From positions 1 through 64,000 of the forward strand of contig LLEY01000234.1 in assembly GCA_001414485.1 (NCBI GenBank): 64,000 nt of DNA, read 5' to 3'. This stretch comes from Calycina herbarum (lineage: Eukaryota > Ascomycota > Leotiomycetes > Helotiales > Pezizellaceae). Made by a program: the position numbers and the translations under genes. The notes beneath the pieces were generated by a model. The model saw only the letters and a list, made by a program, of their open reading frames with translations. It made no database searches and was not told the DNA's origin. Shown here piece after piece: positions 35,175 through 46,998 of the stretch. Every line of letters starts with the position of its first letter. Positions within the stretch are counted from its first letter, which is position 1.

Positions 35175-35305
35175 TGTTGCTGGAATCGCTTAGAATCAGT
35201 AACACGTGATCTAGAACATTCTAGAATTGTAAATTTGTATATAAATACATCCTTTCTCTTCCTCCATTTAAGAGGTTTGAGGCACAATGAAAGCATTTTT
35301 TCACA
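35175..35305. mobile_element. Solo LTR, 131 bp
   Basis: The sequence begins TGTTGCTGG and ends TTCACA (TG...CA ends). It is flanked by an exact 5-bp duplication CTACG at 35,170-35,174 and 35,306-35,310. Inside is a TATATAAATAC promoter-like stretch. No internal retrotransposon sequence adjoins it, so it is best explained as an LTR left by LTR-LTR recombination. The family (Ty1/copia or Ty3) is undetermined. Confidence 0.7.
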
Positions 35306-35654
35306 CTACGCAAATGGCTCTCCTGCTTGGGTCGGGCGTCTTTTGATGCTTCTTCCAGCAGCTCTAGAAACAGCCCGAAAGGCTAATGAAATATACAAAA
35401 GTCAGTAATACGATCCAATGGGCGATACACACAAATCACTCACCGAGTCTAAATTATTACCTAGATCCTCGAATGATTGGTGTAAAACATACTATCTCAA
35501 ATCTCAAAATGAGGGGAGGCTTCCCTTGCAGGGTCTCTTGCCTTGTGTAAACATAATCCGAACTTCACAACCAAGTCCCAATACTCCATCCCTTCCTACA
35601 ACAATCTTCTAAAGCGTTAAATACTTCGTACAGGCTCGAAATAATCACCCCTCC

Positions 35655-36005
35655 ACAGTGGGCCAGACTAAATGCTTGGTACATGCCGCTTTATACATCT
35701 TGCTTAAAATTTCTTAGTATTTTGTATAGCCTCCATCAGCAATAATTACATCTATACATCGATTAGACATTCCACGTATTAGATCCATTATATTTCTTGT
35801 CAGGTTTAGCCGTAGTATAATTTCGTCTTGTGTAAAGCCGGCATCGTGGTATAGGGTCTGCACCCGTATTCGATCGTCTCGCGTGCACTGTTTTGAAGGT
35901 GTCTTAGGTGTAGGCACATAGTAGGATGCTTCCATAGTGTTGAATTGATCGAAAATGGGTGGAAAAGCGGCATCCGGGGCATATTAATCTCATTGGCTGC
36001 GATGA
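35655..36005 (-). mobile_element. Tc1/mariner internal-deletion derivative (MITE-like)
   Basis: On the minus strand (35,935-35,714) a 73-residue frame fuses the extreme N-terminus of a fungal Tc1/mariner transposase (TPKTPSKQCTRDDRIRVQTL, then an HTH-like 'DAGFTQDEIILRLNLTR') directly to the usual last residues (RCIDVIIADGGYTKY). The whole DDE catalytic domain is missing. Imperfect inverted ends are visible: ATGCCGCTTTA at ~35,682 and AAAGCGGCAT at ~35,963, extended outward with mismatches to CAGTGGGCC on the left and GGCTGCG on the right. It cannot encode an active transposase but could have been mobilised in trans. Confidence 0.75.
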
Positions 36006-36297
36006 CGTTAGCGTGGAATCTTCTAGCGTATCGTGGTGGTGGCGAATGGTGGTTATTTCGGCCCTGTACGAAGTAATAAGCGCAAAAGGGGTCCGAAGTA
36101 CAGGGCGCACCTCAACTCACAAGCAAAGAAACACACACAAACAAGGACTCACTCAAAACAACAAAATCTTTGGTATTCGCATTCTTCAACATCTCATCAT
36201 AACTTCGAAAAATCCATCAAATTACCTCCAAAAACCTTTTCCCACAAAAAACCATCAGCGCCACAAACGCCTCTATATTCCTTCCCATTGTATGTAC

Positions 36298-39219
36298 TCA
36301 AATCAAACTCTCATAAGCATCCAACCCCGATTTCTGCGGTGCAGGGGCTGGCTTTGCAAAACCCGACTGCTGTTGTGCTCCAAAAGCGGGTGGCGGTGGA
36401 AAGGAATTCTTATTTTGATGTACGCCGTAGGAATTGGCTCCAGGGGGTGGTGGTAACGAGAATGAAGACGGCGAACTCAAAGTTGGTCTCTGTTGATTTA
36501 TGGACATGTTTGACATGGAGTTCCCCAGGTTTCCAATGGATGAGGTCATGTTTGTTTGTGAAGTGCTGTTGCTCGCCCACGGGTTGGATGCTGCGGCTCC
36601 CCAATTTACGGTGGTTGGTGGAGTTTGGAAGTTACCCGCCGGTTTGGGATTCATGGGTTGACTGTAACTGTTCGTTGTAGGTTGTAGGGGTGCGCTGAAA
36701 TTGTTCTGGGGTTGGAGAGGTTGTGAAAATTGGGTCGAGGTAGGTGTGAGAGCATCGAATCGTGATAAGTCTGGGGTAATGGTCCTTGAAGCAGGGCCAG
36801 GCTGTGGCTGAAGACTGCCCATAGAATTTCCAGGAAATGATGTGTTTGTAGTTGGACTGGGGGTTGACCAGGAGAAAGCCGCTGCTTTGGACTGCGCTGG
36901 AGCTGGGGACGTTGCGGATGCGCTTGGTGGACCAGCTTCCCAGCCGGAGTCTAATGGATTTGGTGACCCAATTGTTGCATTGTTTCCCTTTACAAGGCGC
37001 TCAAAGTCAATCTCACCACCATCGGAGGCACCGTTGCTTGATGAAAATGCATTCGGTGCACCAAATGACATGAAGTCGTCACTTCGCTGAGAAGAATTTC
37101 CGTTGGTGCCCGCAAGTTCCTGAAGCTTCTTTGTCTGCTCAGCTTCAACCCTGCTTGAGAGGCTTTTGATGAGTTCAAGGAATGCTTGGAACTGCTTCAA
37201 GTCAAGTAAAGGCCCGAGACTCATATTCCACAGGATAGGCAGTATGTCCATTGCCACAAATTCTGCATCTGCGACACCCCCGACCTGTCGAAGAACATTA
37301 AGTGATGCAATTGCCACCGCTGGTTCTTTCGTTTTGATTGCTCTGATGAGAGGAACAATCTTCTCTTGCATCGTATATTTGTCCAATGCTGTAGACGAAC
37401 TTTTCTTACTCGCTGTTGAATTCATGATGCCATCCAAACCATCATTACTCGATGCTGGGTCATTGGACCCTCCACAGAGGATAACAAACGCCTCCAGTCC
37501 TCGCACTTTGATACCCAGACTGCTTGTCTTGGTAAAGACAGAAGCAATAACTGGGAAAAGCTCGTTCTTGATGGTTGAGAAATCAAGAACTGGGAGCACC
37601 ACTGGCAAACTCCTCAACGCAGCGTCGACAATTGTATGGGTAGGAGACTCGATTGCCAGATGTATAATAGGAAGAATATCTAAAGAATGAGCCAAAATTA
37701 TATATCGAAGATGAATAGAACTTACTATCTTTAAATTCCTTGCCCGAGCAGTTTCCAGAAATCTCTTTGATATGGTCTAGCAGCACCATCAAACCAGCTT
37801 CCTTGGCTGAATCACGCTCAATGGGTCCCTTGGCAGTGGTAGCACTTGGTGGTATAAATATCTCTTTCAACCTTGGCATGATTTTCTCAGTAAATGGCCG
37901 ACGCCCAGATGGTAACAGTTCAATAATCTTGAAAATATTCTGTAAAATCAAAGACAAAAGCTCCCGGTCTTTCATTTCTTCCAGCAATGCCGGAAGAAGC
38001 TTTTTATCCAGTACAGATCTTGGAAATGAGGGTAACACTCTCGAAAGACCGCGCATAAATTGCGCTTTTTCCGTTGGAGTTTTGGCTGGCAGCGCATCCA
38101 AGAATCGAATTGTTGACATCAAAATATTGTCAAAATAAGCACTTTCTTGAAATTCCTTTGCAGTCATTCGCTGTGCAGGGCGTCTAGTTATGAGACGAGG
38201 TAATACCGAAGAAGTCAGGTCTTTAGGGATGGGACGAGATGAAAGAAAGCTATTGTTGGCTGATGGGATTGTGGATTGGGAAGTGAACAGTCTTCGATAA
38301 GTTGATATGCTGGCGTTGGTTTGCAAGGGGGAGGTATGGGGGGAGTTGTAAAGGGCAACAATCAATAACCCCATAGAAAACATGTCTGCAGCAACATTCA
38401 GGTTTGAATCTAGAACGAAATCTGGAGAACAGTAATCGAGGTTCAGTTGTACGGAGCGGGGGAGTCGCGGATCAACATTCAGGATCTCGGAAAGATTTAT
38501 GGGCTGGACAGAGGTGGGTTTCGTGGAGTTATCGGGAGGACTCGAGAAGGCAAGTCCACTGATCTTCCAATCCGACTATAGTTCATCAGCGAACATCAGG
38601 TAGTTTTTGTTCTGGGGATATCAACCTTGGCATTCACAAAAATGGCATCAGGGGTCAGATTTCCGTGTACCAAACCTGCATTATCATGGAGGAATTCCAA
38701 GGCCTTGCTGACTTGGAGTAGCCCCTTTTGTATTTCCAACTCATCAATTTCGATCTCTCGCCGCCGCCGACCACCTTCTGAGTCTTCAGTCACATATCGA
38801 CTCGATCGTGCACCAGCTCCTCTCTCTTGTTCATCCTTTTCTTGTAGTAAGCCCGACAAGGAGGCCGTCACTGTTTCTGTCGCATATTGCAAACCACCAT
38901 TTCTCGTTTCTTCCACAGGTTCGACGAGTTCCAAGATATTGGGATGGCGCAGTCTTGCCAGAGAGGAAGCCTCCTTTTTCAGCCTTTCCACCACCTCCTC
39001 AATGGATTTCTTTATTGAAGTGGCGCTCGATCGACCCAGGGAGCCGGAATGCGAGTCCAATGACTTGCGATCGAGGACGAAAATGGAGACGGATTTTCCT
39101 GTAGATTTCTTCTTTCCATCGAATATCTTCCATGGGCCGGATGTGGAGGTCGGGGTGGAGGAGATGGTGTAATTGGAATTGATATTCGAGGAAAACGACT
39201 TCAGCGCCGAGCTGAACAT
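36298..39219 (-). CDS. SCY1: SCY1-family pseudokinase with HEAT repeats
   Basis: Three exons on the minus strand (39219-38626, 38575-37726, 37679-36298), with introns of 50 and 46 nt, give 941 residues. The protein belongs to the SCYL/Scy1 family of catalytically degenerate kinases acting in clathrin-coated and Golgi/endosome trafficking. The kinase-like domain (~30-330) has LVHGNLTPDAIFVN where active kinases have HRD and SDWKISGLAFS in place of DFG, so phosphotransfer is unlikely. Helical HEAT-like repeats follow (e.g. FMRGLSRVLPSFPRSVLDKK, KEPAVAIASLNVLRQVGG). The last ~240 residues are Ser/Asn/Pro-rich with short SFG/NPW motifs that could recruit coat adaptors (inference). The start is the ATG of MFSSALKS; the codon three positions earlier is GTG. 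The gene diverges from BCAT over a 490-bp interval. Confidence 0.92.
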
Positions 39220-39516
39220 TTTGGCCACCTGTGAATCTGCCTCCTCGGGGATGGTATTCGGTCTCGTGGCATGGAAACTCGATATGCTGCTTTGTGCTTT
39301 GTCTGCGGTATCGTGGTGTTGGCGAATTCAAGAAGAAAGAGGGTGGGGGATTGTAGTTCGGATTGGAGGACTGTCCAACAAGTGAAGGTGTCCCAGATTG
39401 ATAATGAACTGATTGGTTGGTGGTGACAGAAGGATTCCGGCTGACCCAGAGCCTCGCGAGGCTGCCATGTCCGAGACTAGCCTCCGCCAAACGGTACTGT
39501 AACGGTTGCAGGCGGG

Positions 39517-39526
39517 CCGATGTCGG
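39517..39526. promoter_or_regulatory. Candidate Leu3-type site (CCG-N4-CGG)
   Basis: CCGATGTCGG lies 184 bp upstream of the BCAT ATG. Leu3 binds inverted CGG triplets spaced by four bases (consensus CCGGNNCCGG) and controls branched-chain amino acid genes in yeast. The inner bases differ from consensus, so this is only a candidate. Confidence 0.3.
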
Positions 39527-39585
39527 AAGACGAGTACAAAAATAATACTAATATTGTAGCCCAAGTAATACGCCCTTCCACCCTT

Positions 39586-39592
39586 CGAGTCA
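39586..39592. promoter_or_regulatory. Candidate Gcn4/CPC1 site
   Basis: CGAGTCA (TGACTCG on the other strand) lies 118 bp upstream of the BCAT ATG. It is one base from the TGACTCA consensus of the general amino-acid control activator, a known class of regulator for this pathway. Confidence 0.3.
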
Positions 39593-39709
39593 CACATCCT
39601 CTGGCCTCTCTCTCTATTTATACATTTATACAGTCCAATTGACCCCGTAATCCCCTTCAATTGGATTCCTACTCTCCCCTCTTCAATTGCTGCCGGCACA
39701 ATTGTCAAA

Positions 39710-41006
39710 ATGCTTCGTCAATTCCGGCCGCAAAGCTCGCTCCTCGAGCACTCCACCAAGACACTTCTGGCAGCATGGCAAAAACCCGCAAGGTCATACA
39801 GCATCCACGCCAATGCAGCTTCGGCGGCCAAGGTCCAGGATATCGATCCCTCCAAATTATCTGTCACCAAGACGAAAACACCCAAAGAGCTGATTCCTGC
39901 GAATGAATTGGTCTTTGGGCGCTCATTTACAGGTCGGTCCCACTCTTGAAAGCACCCATCATTCACATAGCTAACCAATTCCTCCCACAGATCATATGCT
40001 GAGCATCGAATGGACGGCATCAGAAGGATGGCTTGCCCCCCGAATCACCCCCTACCAAAACCTCTCTCTCGACCCCGCCAGTTGCGTATTCCACTATGCG
40101 TTCGAGTGTTTTGAGGGCATGAAGGCCTATAAGGATAGCAATGGCAAAGTGCGACTATTCCGACCTACCAAGAACATGGAGAGAATGAATAAATCGTCTG
40201 CGAGAATTGCCCTACCTACCTTTGATCAAGCAGCTATGATCAAGCTCATTTCCCAATTTGCGGCCATGGAAGAGCGATTTATCCCCTCCACAAAAGGATA
40301 CTCGTTATATCTCAGACCAACAATGATCGGAACACAAAAGACACTTGGCGTTGGGCCACCTGGGTCTGCACTTCTCTATGTTATCGCTTCCCCAGTTGGG
40401 CCATACTACCCCACCGGTTTCAAGGCCATCTCCCTCGAAGCCACCAACTATGCTGTACGGGCATGGCCAGGAGGTGTTGGTGATAAGAAACTTGGTGCCA
40501 ATTATGCCCCATGTATCCTTCCGCAACTCGAGGCCGCCAAGCGAGGATTCCACCAGAACCTTTGGCTCTTTGGTGAGGAGGAATTCGTGACGGAGGTAGG
40601 AACCATGAACATGTTTGCTGCCATCAAGAACAAGGAAACTGGACAAAATGAACTCCTCACCGCTCCTCTCGACGGCACAATTCTCGAGGGAGTAACCCGA
40701 GACTGTGTTCTTTCTCTCGCAAAGGAGAAGCTCGTACCGGAAGGATGGAAAGTCATCGAGCGAAAGTTCACAATGAAGGAAATGTCCGAAGCAGCAAAGG
40801 AAGGGAGATTAATCGAGGCTTTCGGAGCAGGAACTGCTGCCATTGTCAGCCCTATCCGAAATATCAGCTGGAAGGGGGAGATGGTCGACTGTGGATTGAA
40901 CCCCGAACAGGAGGCCGGAGAAATTGCATTGAACATGAAGAACTGGATTGAGGCTAGACAATACGGTGACGAGGAGCACGAATGGAGTTACACTGTACCT
41001 GAGTAA
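39710..41006 (+). CDS. BAT1: Mitochondrial branched-chain amino acid aminotransferase
   Basis: Two exons (39710-39932 and 39991-41006, intron 58 nt) encode 412 residues. This PLP enzyme (fold type IV) interconverts Leu/Ile/Val and their 2-oxo acids with 2-oxoglutarate/glutamate. The first ~40 residues are rich in Arg/Ser/Gln and lack acidic residues until the domain begins, typical of a mitochondrial presequence (RQFRP...KPARSYSIHA). Family signatures follow: HYAFECFEGMKAY, FRPTKNMERMNKSS, SLYLRPTMIGT, the PLP lysine in GVGDKKLGANYAP, and EVGTMNMFAA near the phosphate-binding loop. The length matches eukaryotic BCATs. Candidate Leu3- and CPC1-type sites lie in the shared promoter with SCY1. 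Confidence 0.96.
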
Positions 41007-42179
41007 GCACGAACTCAGAAGTTACAAAAGCTAGTGGTATTTTCGAAAGAACGCTACATTTCCTAAATCTGGTCGGTCAAAAAACGAATCTGGTGGGGTT
41101 GGAAGGCGCTGAATGTATTGTAAGATACCAACATAGAGGGCGGTTGTCTTGAGGGAATTGGAGTTTCTGATGTTTCTGACAATTTACATTGCTACATATT
41201 CGGGGTTTTAATCCTGGCTTCTCTGGTCGTTTTGAGAAATTTGCGTGCCTTGATATCTCCCAATCACCAGATTTTTCAATGCTTGACACTCTTCTTTGGC
41301 ATCTTCGCCCGTTCGAAATCGTTTTGGTACTCTTTTCCTCGAGTAAACACAAAGTGTCTGGCGCCGCCAGCCAAAAACAAAGGTTTACGCTTACCCTTTG
41401 ACATCGTCGGGGGGTTGGAGTGTGGGATAGTTCCTCACGCTAGAAGAGATCTTCGACGGACATGGCGTGGCTTGAGTTCCCAGCTCGTGTCAATCCCAAT
41501 CCCATGTCTTAGGGTTTGGTTAGAATTATCAAGTTTGATTCATCAGTATTATATCATGTACTGCGGGGTTTATTTTTGGTTATACTTTCCCAGTCGAAGT
41601 CATTTGAAGAATCATGACTTTGAGCGCATATACGCTCGACGACTAAACTCTCTATTTCATGTCGTTTTGTCCACATTTCTAGATGAGGGGAGTTGCTACT
41701 TGTGTAAAAGTGTTTCATGCTCTCGCCTCAGGAACAGACGGGCAAGGTGGAAATTGACCTTACTTACAGTCCTCACCGGTTGTCACTTTTAGTTGCATGT
41801 ATCCGGGCGTTTGCATCCGTGCTGGCGATTATGGGATAGCTTTCTAGAGGGCTGATTGTTTGCCTAGTAAATCATCGCTTGCTTGGCTTTCTCCACTGTT
41901 TTTGTACGTGACTGGAAATGTACTACCCTCAGTGATACCAATTTGAGGGAGAGAGTAGAGTTAAAATGATCTTCATTCAAAAAATTTATTCGACGTGGCA
42001 GTTGATAGTCCGTTCTAGTTCTATGCCTCACTCCACACACTTAGGGATGTGCATATCGCTTCTTGTCGGAAGGTCTTTGCTACAATTATATAAACACCCT
42101 GAGCGCTGCTTGAAAATAAGACACTCCTATCCACCAACTTTCAAATTTCATCTCTTGCTATTTATCACATTCTTTCGAG
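41007..42179. other. Intergenic, nothing recognised
   Basis: This holds the BCAT 3' flank and the upstream region of the secreted-protein gene. A TATA-like ATTATATAAAC occurs at about 42,084, ~95 bp before the next ATG. I see no convincing gene in between, although a 186-codon open frame exists on the plus strand. Confidence 0.4.
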
Positions 42180-42966
42180 ATGAACATTACACAGGTCATT
42201 CTTGCCGTCGGCTTAATCATCGCCCCTGTAAGAGCTGCCCCTACGACAATCAGTACTTGCTATACGCAAAAAGCGAAAACTTCTGTTAAGTCTGTTTATA
42301 CGGTGTCAAAAGTTGCCACTCAGAATTCCAAAATTGGTTGTGACTACGTATACGTAAAAAAAAACATCCTTTTCAGTTTTTGTTAAGTTCAATGTTTTCC
42401 CAATGATTCCACGGTACTATCATTTGAACCAATTTAAAGCATCCACGTCGACAAGTACTGCCACTCAAACCAACACAATCTCCAACCCGGCCACTACCAC
42501 CTCGACGCTCGTCCAAGCATCAGCAACACAATATGCGGCTTGCAGGCCGGACAAGCAATACACACCTCCCCTTTTCCCCATTTTCACAACCGCATCATTC
42601 CATATCGCTTATCACAATTCCTCTCTCTTCTCCGCACCTAGTTATAAAATATAGGTTAACATCTTCCTCAGCATGGTGAGCCAGGACAATAACGGGAAAG
42701 ACATACATAGCATCCGTGGTGGGCAAACTTACCTCTATGACTTGGTCAATACGACACCAGAAACCTGTTGCAACGCCTGCTTCAGCAACCCGGATTGCCA
42801 GGCTTGGGGCAATTGGCCCGACACAAGCAGTACTATTGCCGAGTGCGTTTTAGTCGCTTCTACTGAGGGAACTTGTGTGAATAGGCTAGCGAATAGATTT
42901 ACCGAGAACGTACTTCTCACTGCTGATGCTCCTAGTATGACGGTGGGAAATGGTTATTGTGGATAG
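42180..42966 (+). CDS. Small secreted Cys-rich protein, PAN/Apple-like
   Basis: The ATG at 42,180 opens a clear signal peptide (MNITQVILAVGLIIAPVRA, cut after the final Ala). A Thr/Ser-rich linker (STSTSTATQTNT) follows, then a Cys-rich domain with YAACRPD, ETCCNACFSNPDCQAWGNW, AECVLV and VGNGYCG, the Cys pattern of fungal PAN/Apple-like extracellular domains. The second boundary is fairly firm: 42,554 to 42,672 through a GC...AG intron, giving CRPDNMVSQDN, as expected. The first intron is uncertain: I prefer 42,337-42,439 (weak donor GTTGTG), with a 40-nt alternative at 42,348-42,387. About 190 residues result. The protein is predicted to act outside the cell or in the wall, possibly carbohydrate or protein binding. 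Confidence 0.65.
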
Positions 42967-43323
42967 TATAGATTTGTTGAGCCATGGGTGGCCATCTTGT
43001 TCAGTTATCACGACTTGGCTTATTGAATTTTAATACTATTCTAAACTTCGTACGCAGCATTATGTACTTTGACGAACTCTTAGTTTGGCAAAGTGATAGG
43101 CTTGGTACTTCTCGAACCACGTGATATATTTCGTCACTGTACATCCACATTGCACAATATCTAATGGTGGATATCAACCATACCCCTTAGCGAGTCGATA
43201 GGAGCCGAAGTTGTAAAAGTGGGAGTCCACCACATCACCTCATATAACACGATAGTCCCAAAATACTTCTTTATTTCCTCCTTGTAATAAACCTCCCCTT
43301 AATATATCCCAAACAAAACCAAC
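42967..43323. other. Intergenic, promoter region
   Basis: This is a short interval between the secreted-protein gene and the next monooxygenase gene. I see no feature beyond AT-rich promoter-like sequence (TTAATATATCCC near 43,300). Confidence 0.4.
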
Positions 43324-44719
43324 ATGCCCGCCCCAACCCTCAACATCGCCATCTGCGGTGCCGGAATCGCCGGTCTCACAGCAGCAATAGCCCTCCTCAA
43401 ACACCCTCTCAACTCAGTCAACATCTACGAACAAGCGACCGAACTGAAAGAAATCGGTGCAAGTATAGCTCTCAGTCCAAACGGACTCAGAACTCTGGAG
43501 AGACTGGGGCTGGAAAATGCTATCAGTGATGAGGTGGGTTATCGTGGGCCTTCAAACATTCCGATGATTTATAAACATTGGAGGACGAACGAGGTGCTGG
43601 ATCAGGATTTTCATGAGAATGTTACGGAGCATAAGCATCAGACGGCAAGGTATTTGAGGGCTCATCTTCAGGAGGCTTTATTGGAGAATGTTCCGAGGGA
43701 GATTATTCATTTGGGGAAACGGTTTAGGGATGTTGAATTTAAAGAGGAAGGGGTTACTATCAGTTTTGAGGATGGATCGGTGGTTGAAGCGGATGTGTTT
43801 CTGGGAGCTGATGGTTTGAGATCTGTGAGTTAACTTACTTCTGTCTTTTAGCCTAGACTTACGATTTTCAGGGTGTCCGACAATTCTTTGTCCCTGAATT
43901 GAAACTCAAATGGGGAGGTTTGACAGCATTACGTGCGGTGTTCGACTATGATCTTGTGAAAGATATCCCAGACTTGCCGTTGGACTCGATTCATTGGTTG
44001 GGTCCAAATAAGAGTTTCTTTGCATCGAGACTGGGAAAGAACAAGTACACCGTAGTCGGTAGCCTCAACGTCAATCCTGATGAACTGAATCCATTCAACG
44101 ATGTTACCTGGGACCAAGAGGCGAGTGTTAAGTTATTTCGAAATTTGTATGCCGTAAGCAAACTACCTATATCATTTTCTATATAGAATCAGTCTCTAAC
44201 CCAAGCTAGGACTGGAACCCAGTTGTCAAGGCTCTTGTAGACATCACACCAGACATTCGGTACTATCCCAATCTTTCGATAGCAGGTCCATTAGACAGCT
44301 GGATCTTCGGGGACCGAGTTACCTTAATCGGTGACGCAGCTCATGCCCATGGTGGTGCCTATGCCACCGGAGGATCTCTAGCCATCGATGATGCCTATGC
44401 ATTCTCACTTGCCATATTCCACGTCTTTCCTCCAACTGCAACAAGGAAGCCAACACTTGCGGAAATCGGACAAGCGCTAAGAATCTACGAGGCAACCAGA
44501 AAACCTCATGCTCATAGGTTATTGGAAATTGTGCATCAAGGGAATAAGAAGAAAGCTGAAGCTGTTGGGAAGCCGGTTACTGATGAGACTTTGCGGAAGA
44601 TGGCTGCGGAGAGACCGGCTACCATCTGGCTTACCGAACATGATGTTACTGCTGCTTTTCAAAGGGTATTGAATAGTGGAGCGGAGGCGAGAGATGGTCA
44701 GATATTGCCACGACTGTGA
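43324..44719 (+). CDS. FAD-dependent monooxygenase, salicylate hydroxylase-like
   Basis: Three exons (43324-43824, 43872-44153, 44210-44719), with introns of 47 and 56 nt in phase 0, give 430 residues. Motifs are IAICGAGIAGLTAAIALL at residues 8-25, the acidic end of strand 2 (NIYEQA), an Arg-containing GASIALSPNGLRTLERLGL, the DG motif FLGADGLRS at ~159-167 and the GD motif VTLIGDAAHAHGGAYATGG at ~300-318. This is the salicylate 1-monooxygenase/6-hydroxynicotinate type of group A flavoproteins, usually soluble and NADH-dependent. The substrate cannot be told from sequence. The typical mobile C-terminal segment is present. It is not homologous at close range to the other FAD monooxygenase at 23,171. 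Confidence 0.9.
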
Positions 44720-45649
44720 TTGATGGATTGCAAAGGTATAGCGCCCCAACCGCTTATTCTGCTTGACATTTTTCTCCGAGTTCTATCCCTTATCCGAGTT
44801 CATCGTTCCTTTTTGGTTGTTGAATTCACTGGATACTACGCCTTCGAAGTTGGGGCTCATCACGGGGTTTGTCGTTTTATTTTATCTGGTTGTGGCACTT
44901 GGGACCACTGCCGGAACTTACCAGAGTCTTGCAGCTTCTGCTGCGTGAATTTCTTATCTCGGGAACTGAAAAGAATAGCTGACTGATGGATTTCAGGTAC
45001 TCGGCAGTGTTGATAGTATATCTGCAAGTGAACTCTAATGTTAGCAAGGGAGATTAACAAGTGAATTCATGGAAAGGGTAAAATGAGATGGACATTGATC
45101 GAAGTTGAGGTAGGATATCAGCCAGGAGCAAGTTTGATGGGTGATTCCGACACCACTGTTGTCTGCCATTACAATCTTCAGTTTCTAGTTTTCCTCTGAA
45201 AACTCAATTTTTCTGAATCATCTAGAATAACATCATCCACTGGATACTGTTCCAATGATTATGGACTACTGAGAGTCTTGGAATACCACAAAAAGGCGGG
45301 AATGAGACAGGTAAAATGCAGACTTTCGCATAATGGTACTCGCTCCACGCAAGACTTGAGTCTTACGCAAACTTTTCGGCATGACTTGGCCACTTTTATG
45401 TGCAATATCTTCCAACCAACTGCATAGCTTCAATTCGGTCTCTTGACTACGTGGTTCCAGCCCTCTGTTAGTCCACCCAGACAGTCCGGCCAGATAAATC
45501 CGAGTTCCCTACTAGAATTGAACTCTCGTTACCAAAAATCAATATTTGTGCATGTTTTGACCTCCAAATATACGATCTGGACCACCCCATACTTGGGTCT
45601 AGCCCAGATGTTGAGATATGGCTCACTTGTTTATCACCACTCGTAGAAT
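44720..45649. other. Intergenic, nothing recognised
   Basis: No supported coding frame, RNA or repeat was seen between the monooxygenase and the orphan gene on the other strand. Confidence 0.4.
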
Positions 45650-46691
45650 TCAAGCAACCCATGCATCCCACTCTACAATAGAGCTATCAATAATCGGAGT
45701 CTCATCACCAGGAACGAGCTCGTCTAAGGAAATTCCCAGTTTCGAGGAGATGCAAACGTCCATCCTCATGGGTGTATCCGGAATTTCCTCACCGAGAATT
45801 ATCACGTCTGGTGAGTTTTCGACCTGAGAAGGCAAACAAGTCCCATCCTCTCTGAGCGAAAACCGCTCCGTTTCTCCCAATGGATCACCCAATAAGAACC
45901 CATTCCCGTCTTGAGCACGGCTAAAAGACACCTCGGGGTTCTTTTTACACCAGCTCAAAAAGATTCCTTCTTGTTGATCTCTATCCATGGCTCGGAAGCA
46001 GCGTACTATCATGGCTTTTTGCTCATCTTTGTTCAGAGTGTGAAAGAAGTGCGACAGCATTCCCTCCTTCTCGTCATCACCGAGGCCTTCGAGAACCACA
46101 GTGCTCCTGTCAACCCGAGTCTTAAGATCATTGAGCTTCCCATTCCAATTCGCTTTCAACCATTCGTTGGTTGAGATATCTCATTCTATTGGGTTCCCAT
46201 CCCATCTAACCAACCCCTGTGACTTCAATGCCCTGCCCTTCGCTTGCACGAAATGATCAACCCTGTTCCGGCACAGGCAGATAAACTCCTGGTGCTGTTT
46301 TGGTGAAGCCGATCGTCCAATCTGGAGCTCTTCGTAGAGAGTTTAGACTGCTTCTTCGTGCCTTCTCGATAATATTGTGGCGACGCGTGAAAACAATTAT
46401 GGTCCGTGAAATAGAAGCAGGGAGACGATAGCGCTCCATTCGATTCATTTCCGACCAGGAAAAGCCATTTACTTCGAGGGCTTCTTGGTGGACCCTTTGG
46501 AGAGCATCCTCCCATTCCTTTGTTCCGCGCTTGTAGAGCCAGTCGAGTTTGGTTTCTTGATCCAACAGCCATATTTGTATGGAATCGCTGAGTCCGACAT
46601 CGGTGTATAATCGTGCTGATGAGCTCTTCGGGTTCATCGCTAAAGATCTTTGGTCTCGGTTCGTTGTGAGTACTGCAAGGGTGTTAGTCAT
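45650..46691 (-). CDS. Orphan hypothetical protein with helical repeats
   Basis: I do not recognise the family. On the minus strand two open stretches (46691-46262 and 46152-45650) join in frame through a 109-nt GT...AG intron with donor GTTGAT, giving 310 residues. The N-terminal half is Arg/Trp-rich and looks globular (IQIWLLDQETKLDWLYKRGT, then a DALQRVHQEALEV helix). The C-terminal half has three short helices of similar pattern (LGDDEKEGMLSHFFHTL, NKDEQKAMIVRCFRAM, DRDQQEGIFLSWCKKN), then an acidic tail with DVIILGEEIPDTP. The start is uncertain because a CTTGCAG acceptor-like stretch follows the ATG, so an upstream exon is possible. No signal peptide or membrane helix was seen. Confidence 0.5.
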
Positions 46692-46998
46692 GAGTTTCCT
46701 GCAGGGTATTCGTGGAACTCACCGGACGTTTGAAAAGTTATTGTTCCAGACTCTTCCAGAGAATCAACAACTCGGTCAAGAAGCGCTTCCTTTCATATTT
46801 CAAGCTGGTCTACCGAACTCACACAAGGGAAGTTTTGTACAGAGGTGTCGAAGTACACTCGATATCGAAGATAAATATATTCCCGAATGGAAGAAAATAT
46901 ATGAAATTTTTTGAGAATTTCAGGCAGAAACAAGAAGCAAGCAACAGCACGAAAACGTGAAAACACATGATCTAAGATGCAGATGGCTGTGGTGATAC

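Noticed and set aside
41232..41792. 186-codon plus-strand open frame after BCAT
   Set aside because: Composition is that of random translation (many Cys, Phe, Arg), with no motif and no splice support.
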